From: Rhizophlyctis rosea
Taxonomy: Eukaryota > Chytridiomycota > Chytridiomycetes > Rhizophlyctidales > Rhizophlyctidaceae
NCBI GenBank assembly: GCA_027596075.1
Contig: JADGJC010000627.1
Coordinates: 1 to 13,531 of the forward strand
Direction of reading: 5' to 3'
DNA: 13,531 bases
Below are positions 1 through 8,323 of this stretch, in pieces (the stretch's first letter is position 1; each line of letters starts with the position of its first letter). The notes beneath the pieces are model-generated. The model made no database searches, had not been told where the DNA came from, and saw only the letters and a list, made by a program, of their open reading frames with translations. A program made the position numbers and the translations under genes.

Positions 1-179
1 CAACAACACCTACCAATAGCACCTGAACCAGAACCATAATTAGAATAGAAACCTGTTAAGGTCTTGTTCTTGAAATAGAAAGTAGTGTAGGCAATGCACC
101 TAATGCAATAGTTGGCATCAAGTAACCATTCATTATTGATAGCCCTACTCCGCTGCTTTGCGTTTCCGTCCCGTCTCAT
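1..179 (-). CDS. Possible partial open frame running off the left edge
   Basis: An ATG at 179 (minus strand) opens a frame of 59 codons with no stop before the window edge. The peptide is rich in Tyr, Asn, Thr and Cys and ends in a Gly/Ser stretch before it leaves the window. The DNA here is more AT-rich than the rest of the window. I do not recognise a family. It competes with another minus-strand frame that ends at a TAG at 145-147 with a basic tail (GRKRKAAE). Both cannot be the main coding frame, and either could be chance. Sequence beyond the window is needed to decide. Confidence 0.15.
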   Translation of the reverse strand, partial: MRRDGNAKQRSRAINNEWLLDANYCIRCIAYTTFYFKNKTLTGFYSNYGSGSGAIGRCC

Positions 180-410
180 TTGCCGCCATGAGTTCGCAAT
201 TAACTCCCCGCACTTTGCAAAGAGAACCATGTCCACTGTGAACCATATTGATATAACAATATGATATGGACACAAAAGATTGATTACCGGCTTTCACGGT
301 TACCGAGGAGGTAGCGACGAATTCCACGCCAGTGTTAAAAGTGCTCCCAACCCGCGGGTGCGAGTGTGGGTATGAGTGTTGTCGATGACGGAGATGATGT
401 GGGAAGGAAT

Positions 411-456
411 GGTCCACTCGGGGCTCGAACCCGATGAGAGCTCCAGTCTATGGACC
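411..456 (-). other. tRNA-like fold, copy A (no D or anticodon arm)
   Basis: Read on the minus strand, a 7-bp acceptor-like stem forms between GGTCCAT (456-450) and GTGGACC (417-411), with one T-G wobble. Directly inside its 3' arm is a canonical T arm: TCGGG, loop TTCGAGC, CCCGA, which contains a B-box-like GGTTCGAGCCC. Only 15 nt lie between the 5' acceptor strand and the T arm, so there is no D arm or anticodon arm and this is not a working tRNA gene. A diverged second copy lies at 1749-1795. It may be a tRNA-derived relic or mobile-element piece. A coding reading of the same DNA (GC3-rich, starting near 475) is a weaker alternative. Confidence 0.35.
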
Positions 457-1238
457 GCGGTGATCTTGCGGTACTCGGAAGTACTGATAGTTTTACCAAA
501 CCTAAAAACTAAACTGAGAGATTAAAATGCGTAACGTCAAGCGCAATAAACAAATAGTGGGGGTGTTGAGCATCATCGAAGCCGTCGCCTCCCTCCAGCT
601 GCAAGAACACTAGATCTCATACCACCAAAACGGTGGAGGTTCCTAAGTACGCGTAGTCCTGCATTGCTACATTTCCGATACAGGTATTGACTTACCACAG
701 GACAAGCTGTGATCAAGTTCAGGAGAATGTCGAGAAAGATTCACTGGCGGTTGGCTTCGGCTTCTCCGCTCCATTTGTCACTGTTATACCTTCAATGCCC
801 CAAGACGCTTCGACAGGTTTCCACTGACGTTACAGAGGGTGGTGTGTAGAATTATGCGTGTGGGTGGACGGTTGGTCTCTGTAAGTGCGGCCTGGGGCAT
901 TATTCTTGAAGATAACACGTCAGTGAAAGTGTGTACACGTGTGCGATGCAGAACCACGTACCATGAGTTATGTCCGTCCTCGTCCCCACCCCTCCCTCCC
1001 AACCCAAACGCTAACAGCCCAGCGCCAATGGCTCCGCTTCTGAACGCCTGAGAACATCTACCAGTCAGTACGTGAGGACTGATCCTAGTAGACATTCCCT
1101 GGTGGGCCCAGGAGCATCGTCGCCACCTTCCACATGCTGGCCCCCGTGGAGTTCCTATATGGGCCCCAACAGGCGCCGAAGGACCTGCAGGACTTGCAAA
1201 GGGACGGGGACCACCAGCCAATGTCCTCACCATTGGGA
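457..1238. other. Region with no supported gene
   Basis: Several frames are open here by chance, the longest about 149 codons on the minus strand, but none gives a peptide I recognise or a convincing splice structure. A consensus donor (GTAAGT, minus strand, near 695) and acceptor-like TTACAG (minus, near 880) are present but do not join into a sensible frame. A GGGCCC-rich patch lies around 1104-1165. I see no RNA gene or repeat. Confidence 0.4.
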
Positions 1239-1589
1239 CTATTCTGACCGGCTTGCATGCTTCAGGCTATGGCTGACTGGGGATGCTAAAGGAAGAAGGC
1301 GAGAAAAACAAAAATAAGTATGTGTGAACAATGGATGGATTGTCTTTTGGATGGATGAATGGCGAGAATACATACCAGCTGCCCCATCCGAGGGGTGCTT
1401 GACTATCCCGATCTCCGCTTTCCCCCATGTGCCTTCCGAAGTGAGGTGATCTGTAAAGGAAAGTCAGTGGGCGTTGCACAACAAAGGATGATAGATCAGA
1501 GATATTTACCTATCGGCACTTCATGTCCCCGCGTCCAATTTACCCCTCAACACCCCGTATGGGCCTTTGAGTTCGGACTTGTACCTGAT
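1239..1589 (-). CDS. Possible 3' part of a small spliced gene, unknown function
   Basis: Three minus-strand exons join in frame: 1589-1544, 1450-1376 and 1285-1239 (TAG at 1241-1239). The intron at 1543-1451 (93 nt) has a GTAAAT donor, a CTGAC branch point and a TTTCCTTTACAG acceptor. The intron at 1375-1286 (90 nt) has a GTATGT donor and a long pyrimidine run before TTTAG. The joined peptide begins IRYKSELKGPYGVLR, continues through a segment containing GTWGKAEIGIVKHPSDG and ends KHASRSE. I do not recognise a family. The 5' end is unresolved. An acceptor-like TTAG precedes 1589, a TATATAAG lies at 1701-1694, and an ATG in good context (GCCATGGCG, near 1936) opens a frame that could be joined through a GTAAAT at about 1782, but that GTAAAT sits inside the tRNA-like copy B. 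An alternative donor at 1509 would make the first intron 59 nt but leaves a stop in frame. Confidence 0.3.
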
Positions 1590-1748
1590 CTAACCAACTT
1601 GAGAAATATGCACGAGAAAGCCGTCATGTGCAGAGCGTACCTTAAAAAGTGCTTGGCGGCGAAGATCGAACGTGTGTGGTGCGAAGTTCGAGGCTTATAT
1701 ATGAAGTGTATTGGTGGTGGTCGGTGTTGTTGACCCGATGGGCGAAAA

Positions 1749-1795
1749 GGTCCATCCGGGACTTGAACCCAGTGAGGGCATTTACCCTATGAACC
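1749..1795 (-). other. tRNA-like fold, copy B (no D or anticodon arm)
   Basis: This has the same architecture as copy A. On the minus strand GGTTCAT (1795-1789) pairs with ATGGACC (1755-1749) as a 7-bp stem with one T-G wobble, followed inward by a T arm of CTGGG, loop TTCAAGT, CCCGG. The 16 nt between the 5' stem strand and the T arm form a small hairpin (AGGG, TAAATG, CCCT). The first T-stem pair is T-A in copy A and C-G here, so both bases changed together. The fold is followed directly by TTTT (1748-1745), which would suit a Pol III stop. No A box is evident. It lies about 50 nt upstream of a TATATAAG on the same strand. Confidence 0.35.
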
Positions 1796-2983
1796 GAATG
1801 AAGACCAGCCGTCCCCGGCAAACGTGTCCCACTGGGTTGCAACTCAATGAGTTTGAAGACAGACATGTGGGAGACTGAGGCCGCGACGGCAAGGAAATGT
1901 GCTGACGAAGGTAGAAATCCTAGTGGTCCCGCCATGGCCACCTCGAAAGACCCCTTCGTATGCCAGAAAGAAACAAAAGAAAGACAAAAAGTAGAAAGAA
2001 AAAAGGCGCACGAAGCGCCGAGCTAGTGCACCACCAACGATGCAACCAGAAACTTTGCGGCAGGAATATGTGACGAGAATGAAAAAAAAGAACCGGAGAG
2101 AAATTCCACACAAAGAGACCCGCCACCAGAGGGACCTTACCCTCTTGGCGACGTGCCCTGAAACGAACCCAAAAAGGGAACGTCGCAAGCAGTACTTGCA
2201 TTGACTACTCCCGTTAGCTGGAAAGCGCACATGCTGATGCAGCAAATGTGGCCAGCCAATGCGAGTACTCTCCGCGTTTTCCCGCTTGCGCAAATGCTAG
2301 TGTGCCCCACATTTGTCAGAGGGAAGAGTGCTGTCCCACCGGTTGGATAACCCCCCGTCTAGCCCACTAATGCCACAGCCGCTGTAAAGAGATTCCCACC
2401 ACTCTACTAACCCCGTTGCGCCCAGTGCGTGAAGGAAAATGCACAGATCAAACTTGATGAGATCTGGCTTGGGGGAAAGAACGGGGAGTGGGAAACGCGC
2501 GAAATTCAGCTCTTTGAGGGCAGTCAGAATCAACGCACTCCAGTGATGAGTGCCACGATCAAGCCAAGAATCTTCCCTTTGCAAGGATTCAGGGTCCATA
2601 AGGGACATTCCCACGACCAGAAGCGCAACAAATCCTGCACAAAGATATCTGACCGAACAGAAACATATTCACTGCTGATGATTAATGTCTTTCGCGGTAG
2701 CCTTGAAAGAAGCGAAAACAATGGGTCGAGAAAAGATTGGAAAAAGGAAAAGACATTGGAATTTCCATAAGTCCAATTGGCAACGAGTCATTTTTTAGTT
2801 TTTCGAAAACAAGTAGCATCACCAAACAAGTAGCATCACCTTCATTATATACCCAGACCTTTCAAAATGCCCATACTTGCAAACAACAAAGAATTCATAG
2901 TACGAAAAAGAGCAATATATTCTGTACGAACTATACCAACTGTATACTACCCAACACCCAACTGTACATAATCACCACCCCCC
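1796..2983. other. Intergenic region downstream of PCF11
   Basis: No gene is supported. A purine-rich stretch on the plus strand (about 1965-2006), pyrimidine-rich on the minus strand, resembles the CT-rich tracts found upstream of many fungal transcription starts and would fit a minus-strand promoter feeding the possible gene to its left. The stretch just left of the PCF11 stop (about 2890-2983) is AT-rich on the minus strand, with TATGTA- and TATATT-type sequences that could serve as 3'-end efficiency elements for PCF11. That is inference only. Open frames of 90-150 codons here look like chance. Confidence 0.4.
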
Positions 2984-5900
2984 TCACCCACTTCCCCCCA
3001 TCATCTTCATCCTCTTCACAACCCCCTCCCACCCCTCCCCACCACCAACCTGCTGTACAAGCGCCGCCAAAACGGCCGGATCAACTCCACCCAATCCCAA
3101 CGACGCTAACGCATCAGCCCGTACGCCGTTCTGTTGCTGCTGCGCGCCATTCACATCCCCGCCCTCCACCACCGACGTAACCGTCGTCGCAGCTTCAATC
3201 TTCACAACAGGTTCAGTCCCACTCTCGACCTTGACGATAGCTTGATCTTCCAATTTCCGTTTCCCCAATACAGGACTCTTCCCCCCCGCGGTATCATCAC
3301 CAGCCCCAAGTCCCTTTTCAGCTTTGACCGCGCCCTCAATCTTGACCCCACCTTCAACAGCAGGACTCCGACTCCGTCCCCTCTTCTCCGCAACCTCCAG
3401 GTTCTTCTTCTCCAGGTCTCGTCGACATGTTTGGTGGTACAGCTATTTGCAAAAATAAACAAATCAATATCTCTTGCAATGTAAGGACATAAGCCACCCA
3501 AAATGAAACTCACCACCCCATCAACCTTCACAACCCCCCTCAACATCCACTCCTCCCTCTCGTCATCATAAAACTTCTCAAGCGCTTCCTGACACACCGC
3601 GCACCGGGACTCTTTCTCGTTCTCCGCGGGTATGTTGGAGACGGCTTCTTGTGATGCCGTAGGTTGTTGCGATGATGACGAGGACGAGGATTGGAGTCCG
3701 TCAAAAAATACCGTCGGAGCTGTTGATGTGTCGGAAATCAGAACAATCATGAGATAGAAAGAACTTGAAAAGAACAACATACCTTTCCCCTCCCCAAACC
3801 CACTCATCCCCTCCCTCTCAACAACCCACTCCTCCTCCTTCAAATACCACTCCCGACTGACAGCTTTCTTCCCCCTCTCCTTCGCCCTCCTATTCATCCT
3901 GAAATGCCAATCAAGATGCTTCCCCATCTTCGCTTTGCCCTCCTCGTTTCGCATATACCGCGTTCCGCACTGCTTGCATTGCAGATCGAGGGCGTCGTAG
4001 AGCGTTTCGACCGCGCCCGGGATGGCGGCGGTGAGGGCCGAAGTCGTGAGAGGGATGCGGGGGAGGGATGTGATGAGGTTGGCGATGGTTGGTGTTGGGG
4101 CGGTGGGTTCTGGATGTTGGGTATGTGGTTGAGGATGTCCTTCTTCGATCTTCACGCCTTCAATCTTCACGCCAACACTCGCCACCGACCCCGTAGGCGT
4201 TGCCACCCCCATCCCATCCCCAGCACCCCACTTGAACGTATCCAACAACCCATCCAAAGCCCCACCCAACGACCCCAAGGGAACCGACGACACAACCGGC
4301 GCAGAAACAGGAACCTCAATCCCAACTCCCAACCCATTCGTCATGCTCCCACTACTCGAAACTCCACTCAACCCCATCCCCATCATCCCCATGCCCAATC
4401 CCGTGCCGAACGCCCCCAGCCCAGGCGTCGTAGGCGGCGTCGACGTCATGAGCGGTAACTGTACAGGTTGTTGCACGGGAATCATCGCCTGGATCTGTTG
4501 CGCGATTTGGGCGAGGACGAGTGGGGCGATGGGTTCTGAGGAGAGGACTTGTGATAGCTGTTTGTTGCGACACTCGTTGAGCATTGGAGGTCTGTCTATC
4601 TCATTCTATCATGACTGAAAACCCACCTGCTGCAAAACCCCAACCTGCTGCCCGACCGTCACGTCCTGCCCACCCGTCATGGCCCAAACGGCCTGTTTTT
4701 GCGCAAGCGCCAGTTGCACCTGTTGCTGCAAAAGCGTTTGCGCCGGGTCAAAGATTGGTGCTTGCGGAATGGTGGGCATCGGCGCTGTGTACGATGATGT
4801 GCTGGAGCCGTTTTGGTAATGGGAGGTGGAGGTGTACTGTGATTGGGAAGGAGGCTCATGAGTACGGGTATTTCTTTTTAGGATTTTTGGTTGTGTGCAC
4901 ACAAGTTGATCCCCAATACGGGGCATGTAGAAGGTGTGGATTGGTGATTCCAGAAAGTATGTGGAGTAACATCTTTCGTTCCATTCTCTTTGGGGCAATG
5001 AAACCAAAGATCACAGCCAATGATGTTCACGGATCACATAACCACAACAAAAATCATACTCAATGCCGACAGTAAAACCACACACCACGCTCTCGAAAAT
5101 GTATCCTTTAAATGATGTAACCTGCACACGCACAGCTCCCTCCCAGTCGTCACAATGAAACCAACATTCATTCATAACACTCAAACCAATACTCACTGTA
5201 TTATTCCGACCCGAATAACTCGTTCGACCGTGACTGGCACCAGAAGACGCCGAACCTGACGGCCGATCATACGGCGTTTGCCTCCTCTGTCGGGGGTCTA
5301 GAACTTGCGCCCGGTTCGATGCGTGTCCGTAAGTTTGCTAAAAACAATCACACCATCAACAATGCGTCAAAACGGAAGTCCATAATGAACACCAAGCTCG
5401 CAAAAAAGTCACATCACAACATACCACAAAATTCGGATTAACGTACACCTTCCCCTCCCCACTCATCCTCCTCCCACCCCCTTGTTGCTGCTGCTGCTGT
5501 CCCACCCCCACAAACGCCTCAATCTGCGCAATCTGTTCCAAAGGGAACACGATTCCACCGGGATGAGTCCTCCAAGTCTGCAGAACCCTCTTGAACCGGA
5601 GCTGATCTTCCTGCGTCACTTGTTGGTAGGCGGACGTGAAGGTTGATACGATGTTCATGGCAAAGGCGCGCGGGTAGGCGCCGCCGACGTTCTTGCATAT
5701 CGAGTCCATTAGGTAGAGGATGGGCAGTTTTTGGTGGGAGGGTGTCTGGTGCGGAGGGTAGGGGTTAGGCAATTGCTTTATAGGTGGAAGAAGAGATGGG
5801 GTAGATGGAAGTATGTCCAATGTACCACCCGCCAGAATAGTCCATTGCATGAGAGGTAAGAGTTCCATTTTTGTTCTTTCCGTCTCCATATAAAGCTACA

Positions 5901-6268
5901 TACGTTGCCGGCTTTTCCTTTGATGGTGCGGCAAAGCAAAGACCATTCCCCAATCATTCCAATCATTGTATATTACTATTGGTCTCTCCATCTGCATATC
6001 CTCACTGTCCAAACTCTTCAAGCTTACACGTGAAAATACATCACAGACGACAAGCAGTACACCCACCCAAACGAAAATGAACGAAAAGACGACGGAAGCC
6101 ACCTACATTTCTCATCTGCTCCTCAATAGCCTCCACAATCACACTGGCCGCTCGATTATTCTCTTGCGCGATGATCGTCAAATTGGTGATGATGGGCTTT
6201 GAGTTGAACGTCAGATCCTTCAGCGACGCTTTGTACTCTTCGCGGATTGTTTCGAGGTCGGCGGCCAT
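2984..6268 (-). CDS. PCF11: Pcf11, cleavage and polyadenylation / termination factor
   Basis: Pcf11 binds the RNA polymerase II C-terminal repeat and, within cleavage factor IA, drives mRNA 3'-end cleavage and transcription termination in the nucleus. My model has seven exons: 6268-6107, 5745-5425, 5337-5197, 4836-4627, 4557-3783, 3719-3514 and 3442-2984, giving 757 aa. Introns are 361, 87, 360, 69, 63 and 71 nt, all GT-AG, and CTAAC lies before the first acceptor. Residues 1 to about 140 form the CTD-interacting domain ([31 protein letters not shown]). The middle is Gln/Pro/Ser/Gly-rich with short poly-Gln runs, as expected of a disordered linker. A first zinc finger is C472-x2-C475-x16-H492-x3-H496, followed by the [10 protein letters not shown] region that in homologues lies between the fingers at the Clp1-binding segment. 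A second is C576-x2-C579-x28-H608-x2-C611. The basic KRKLE near 666-670 may be a nuclear signal. The start is the first ATG and begins the CID directly. Family assignment is very sure. The boundaries of the two long introns, which flank the CID exon and disordered exons, are less sure. Confidence 0.93.
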
Positions 6269-8187
6269 GATTTTTGTGCGGCGGTTGGGTGCGACGGGAC
6301 GGTGATTTTGCGCACCGGTGCGAGTAGGCGATGGGACGGACGGAGACGAACGGTGGGCGGGAGCGGAGCTTGGAGCTAGGATTGGAGAATGAAGGAGGAA
6401 ATGTGGTGGTGGTGGGTTGGTGCGGAACCTGTTCGGAAGTTTTGGTCAGTTTATTAAGTATAAATGGTTGTCAGCGCCATTTTCTCGTCGTCATTTTTTC
6501 CAGCGAATCTATTATATCCTGTGTCCAAACGTCTAACTGGCATGGGCCTGCTTGGGCCTGCTTCCTTCTCCCCATATGCGTCGCTTCAACTTGAATCGCA
6601 CGGACGATTGCTGCTGTGTTCGCTATGGTGACGTCGGAATCGTGATATTCTCCCTTCACTCAGCTTAGTCACAAACATCGGCCTTTCCCATGGACAGAAT
6701 GCGGGTGCCAACAACCGAAACTCAAGCCGTTGATTCCCCACAACCTGTTCCCATCAAACCAGCCTTGCTCACCTCGCTGAACGAAACAGTGTAAGTAGTG
6801 CGACAAGACTCTCGCTCAAGACAAAAGAGACACAAGTGGAAAAACGCAAGCAGGTAATACAACAAAGGGTAACAACAATATTGAGCCAACTTCTACTAGT
6901 TGCCCTTGTGCTTTTTTTTGTTCCTTTTGACTTCTTTTTGTTGATAACGCCCGTTTTCCCACCGCAAGATTGACCCTGATTCCAGTCTAAACAAAAGAGA
7001 GTGGCGATATATCCGCAACACTTTCGTACTGAAACGTCCGCCCTCCCTTCAGAATACGATATATTATGCTATAAGTTACAATGTTGGGACAACCGAAGAG
7101 TGACTGCTAATCTGTGTGAGGAAAGTGAAGGAGTTCAAATGGTTAGAATGCCGCTTGACAGAAAACGGCGACCCGTTATCTACTCACCTGCAGACTGCCC
7201 AACAAGAGTGTGTGTATCGACTTTGAGCGGGAGCGTGGGAAAGAAGAATTGCGACTTGACTGGCAAGCACAGTTACCTATGAGGGAATCAAGGGAAGAGG
7301 GGAAGGGCCTCTGTGATAGAACTGGAGTGGGGAGGGCTTGGCCGGGCTGATGAGTGGCTGCGTATGAAACCTGGAACCGATCATACTTAAGAGCACGTGT
7401 TGAGCCCCTCAAAGTAGTTTAGTCCTTACATCAGCCAAAATGAGGCTTGCACCAATGAGCGCCCGCCTCACCAGATTTCGTGTCATGCAAGCCACTGGGC
7501 CAAAAATATCACCCCCGATCCCGATCTTGGTTGACAACCTTTTCCTTTGCTTTGTGTTATGTATCAACGGCGGGATCACCAAATGTGGCTTGTTGGAGAT
7601 GACTGAGTTTTGCACTGACGCAAGGTCCACCAATTTTCTGCTCTGCTGTGTGACACACATCAAGTGATAAGCAAAAAGAGAGATGGAGTCAATTGGCTTG
7701 CAAAAACAATAAATGGGCGAGAGACTCCCCCTTATCTCCTTGACACCTGACGTAACGTCTCCTGTTTCTCGCTAAACTCCCCCACTCTATCCCACCCTCC
7801 AACTAAGGAGTCGGTGAGGCTTTCAACAAGAAAACAAACGTAGCGGAGGGGTATTGCCCCCCGGTTCAGTAGAGGTCTACGCGTCCGCAAGGTGTGTACC
7901 AACTTGTCAAATATTTTGTTGTTGGGTTAAATACAGATCGTGGGAAGATCTGCTGGGAATCTTGGAGATCTTGGGCGTCGAAGCTATCTTCACTCTCACG
8001 GATCATACTTCCGTTGACGGAGGCAATACATCTGGGTGCAACTGCCTGTTATTACGGGAATCTATTTCAGCGAGATTGAGGAGGAGAAGACATTTTGAAG
8101 GAATCATTCAAGAAATTGGTACCTAATGGCCGCAACTCTGTTTTTCATTCACGTACACCAGTGCCAACGCCCCAAATCCTTTTTCTC
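6269..8187. other. Divergent intergenic / promoter region between PCF11 and CPA2
   Basis: About 1.9 kb separates two divergently transcribed genes. I find no gene here that I can support firmly; the best candidate (6690-6794) is listed separately. Frames of 60-93 codons at 6471-6659 (minus), 7001-7282 (plus) and 7440-7667 (plus) lack recognisable families, and the first lacks an ATG at its beginning. A pyrimidine-rich run lies at about 6908-6960. A near-palindrome GACGT-A-ACGTC occurs at 7749-7759. A TTAAATA lies at about 7927 upstream of CPA2, too weak to call a TATA box. Confidence 0.4.
6690..6794 (+). CDS. Possible small ORF or first exon, unknown
   Basis: An ATG at 6690 opens 34 codons ending in TAA (6792-6794). 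The peptide has ordinary protein-like composition (for example AVDSPQPVPIKPALLTSLNE) and codons similar to nearby genes. The stop codon lies inside a perfect splice-donor consensus, GTAAGT (6791-6796). The stretch could therefore be a first exon ending at 6790 in phase 2, with the frame continuing after splicing. Acceptors at about 6836 or after 6980 keep a frame open for a while but none is compelling. No family is recognised. Confidence 0.2.
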   Translation: MDRMRVPTTETQAVDSPQPVPIKPALLTSLNETV

Positions 8188-8262
8188 ATGTACCATCACA
8201 AGGACGAGAAGGTCGCATTGAACTACTTGGCCGAACAAGTCTACAAGTCGCACGTATATTAG
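8188..8262 (+). CDS. 24-codon uORF, arginine-attenuator-like leader peptide
   Basis: ATG at 8188, TAG at 8260-8262, ending 61 nt before the CPA2 start and in a different frame. The peptide is 24 aa, the same length as the Neurospora arginine attenuator peptide (AAP). Residues 11-24 read LNYLAEQVYKSHVY against QDYLSDHLWRALNA in N. crassa: Tyr13 and Leu14 match, and positions 12 and 15-21 are mostly conservative swaps (D/N, S/A, D/E, H/Q, L/V, W/Y, R/K, A/S). Its codons favour C/G endings like those of CPA2. The AAP stalls ribosomes at its stop when arginine is high, and is known upstream of the small-subunit gene (arg-2/CPA1). Against it: the usually essential Asp12 is Asn and Trp19 is Tyr, the start context is weak, and the transcript start is unknown. 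An overlapping 31-codon ORF (8126-8221) lies just upstream. The AAP sequence is from memory. Confidence 0.4.
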   Translation: MYHHKDEKVALNYLAEQVYKSHVY

Positions 8263-8323
8263 ATCCCTCCCAATCCCACGCAACATCACATTCCATTCTA
8301 CTTTCCATATCTTTTGAGGAAAG

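Noticed and set aside
411..475. Protein similarity between copies A and B (a shared VHR reading)
   Set aside because: A one-base length difference puts the conserved T-arm part in different frames in the two copies, so nucleotide or RNA conservation explains the match better than protein.
784..1233. 149-codon minus-strand frame as a gene
   Set aside because: No recognisable domain, an odd Gly/Arg/Pro-rich composition and no supporting splice or start context. It also abuts the end of the better supported candidate at 1239.
411..1795. Functional tRNA genes at the two T-arm matches
   Set aside because: No D arm or anticodon arm fits. Trying the longer upstream sequence as a Ser or Leu tRNA gives no matching 5' acceptor strand. 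The best fold is the truncated tRNA-like one.
3202..4584. Single 460-codon minus-strand frame as one uninterrupted protein
   Set aside because: It is PCF11 exon 5 read through the stop-free 63-nt intron and then past the next donor (3513) into the wrong frame. Splicing restores both zinc fingers.
5476..5500. CAG/CAA repeat as a microsatellite expansion
   Set aside because: It is a short poly-Gln run (six codons) in the disordered part of Pcf11, ordinary for this family.
7686..7759. Gcn4/CPC1-type TGACTC (reverse strand, 7686-7691) and CRE-like TGACGTAA (7748-7755) upstream of CPA2
   Set aside because: They suit an arginine gene, but a 6-bp core is expected about six or seven times in 13.5 kb on both strands, and TGACGT occurs at several unrelated places here. 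They are not supportable as regulatory sites from sequence alone.
8126..8221. 31-codon ORF just upstream of and overlapping the 24-codon uORF
   Set aside because: Its codons and peptide look random and it may lie before the transcript start. It is noted only because, if transcribed, it would compete for initiation with the second uORF.
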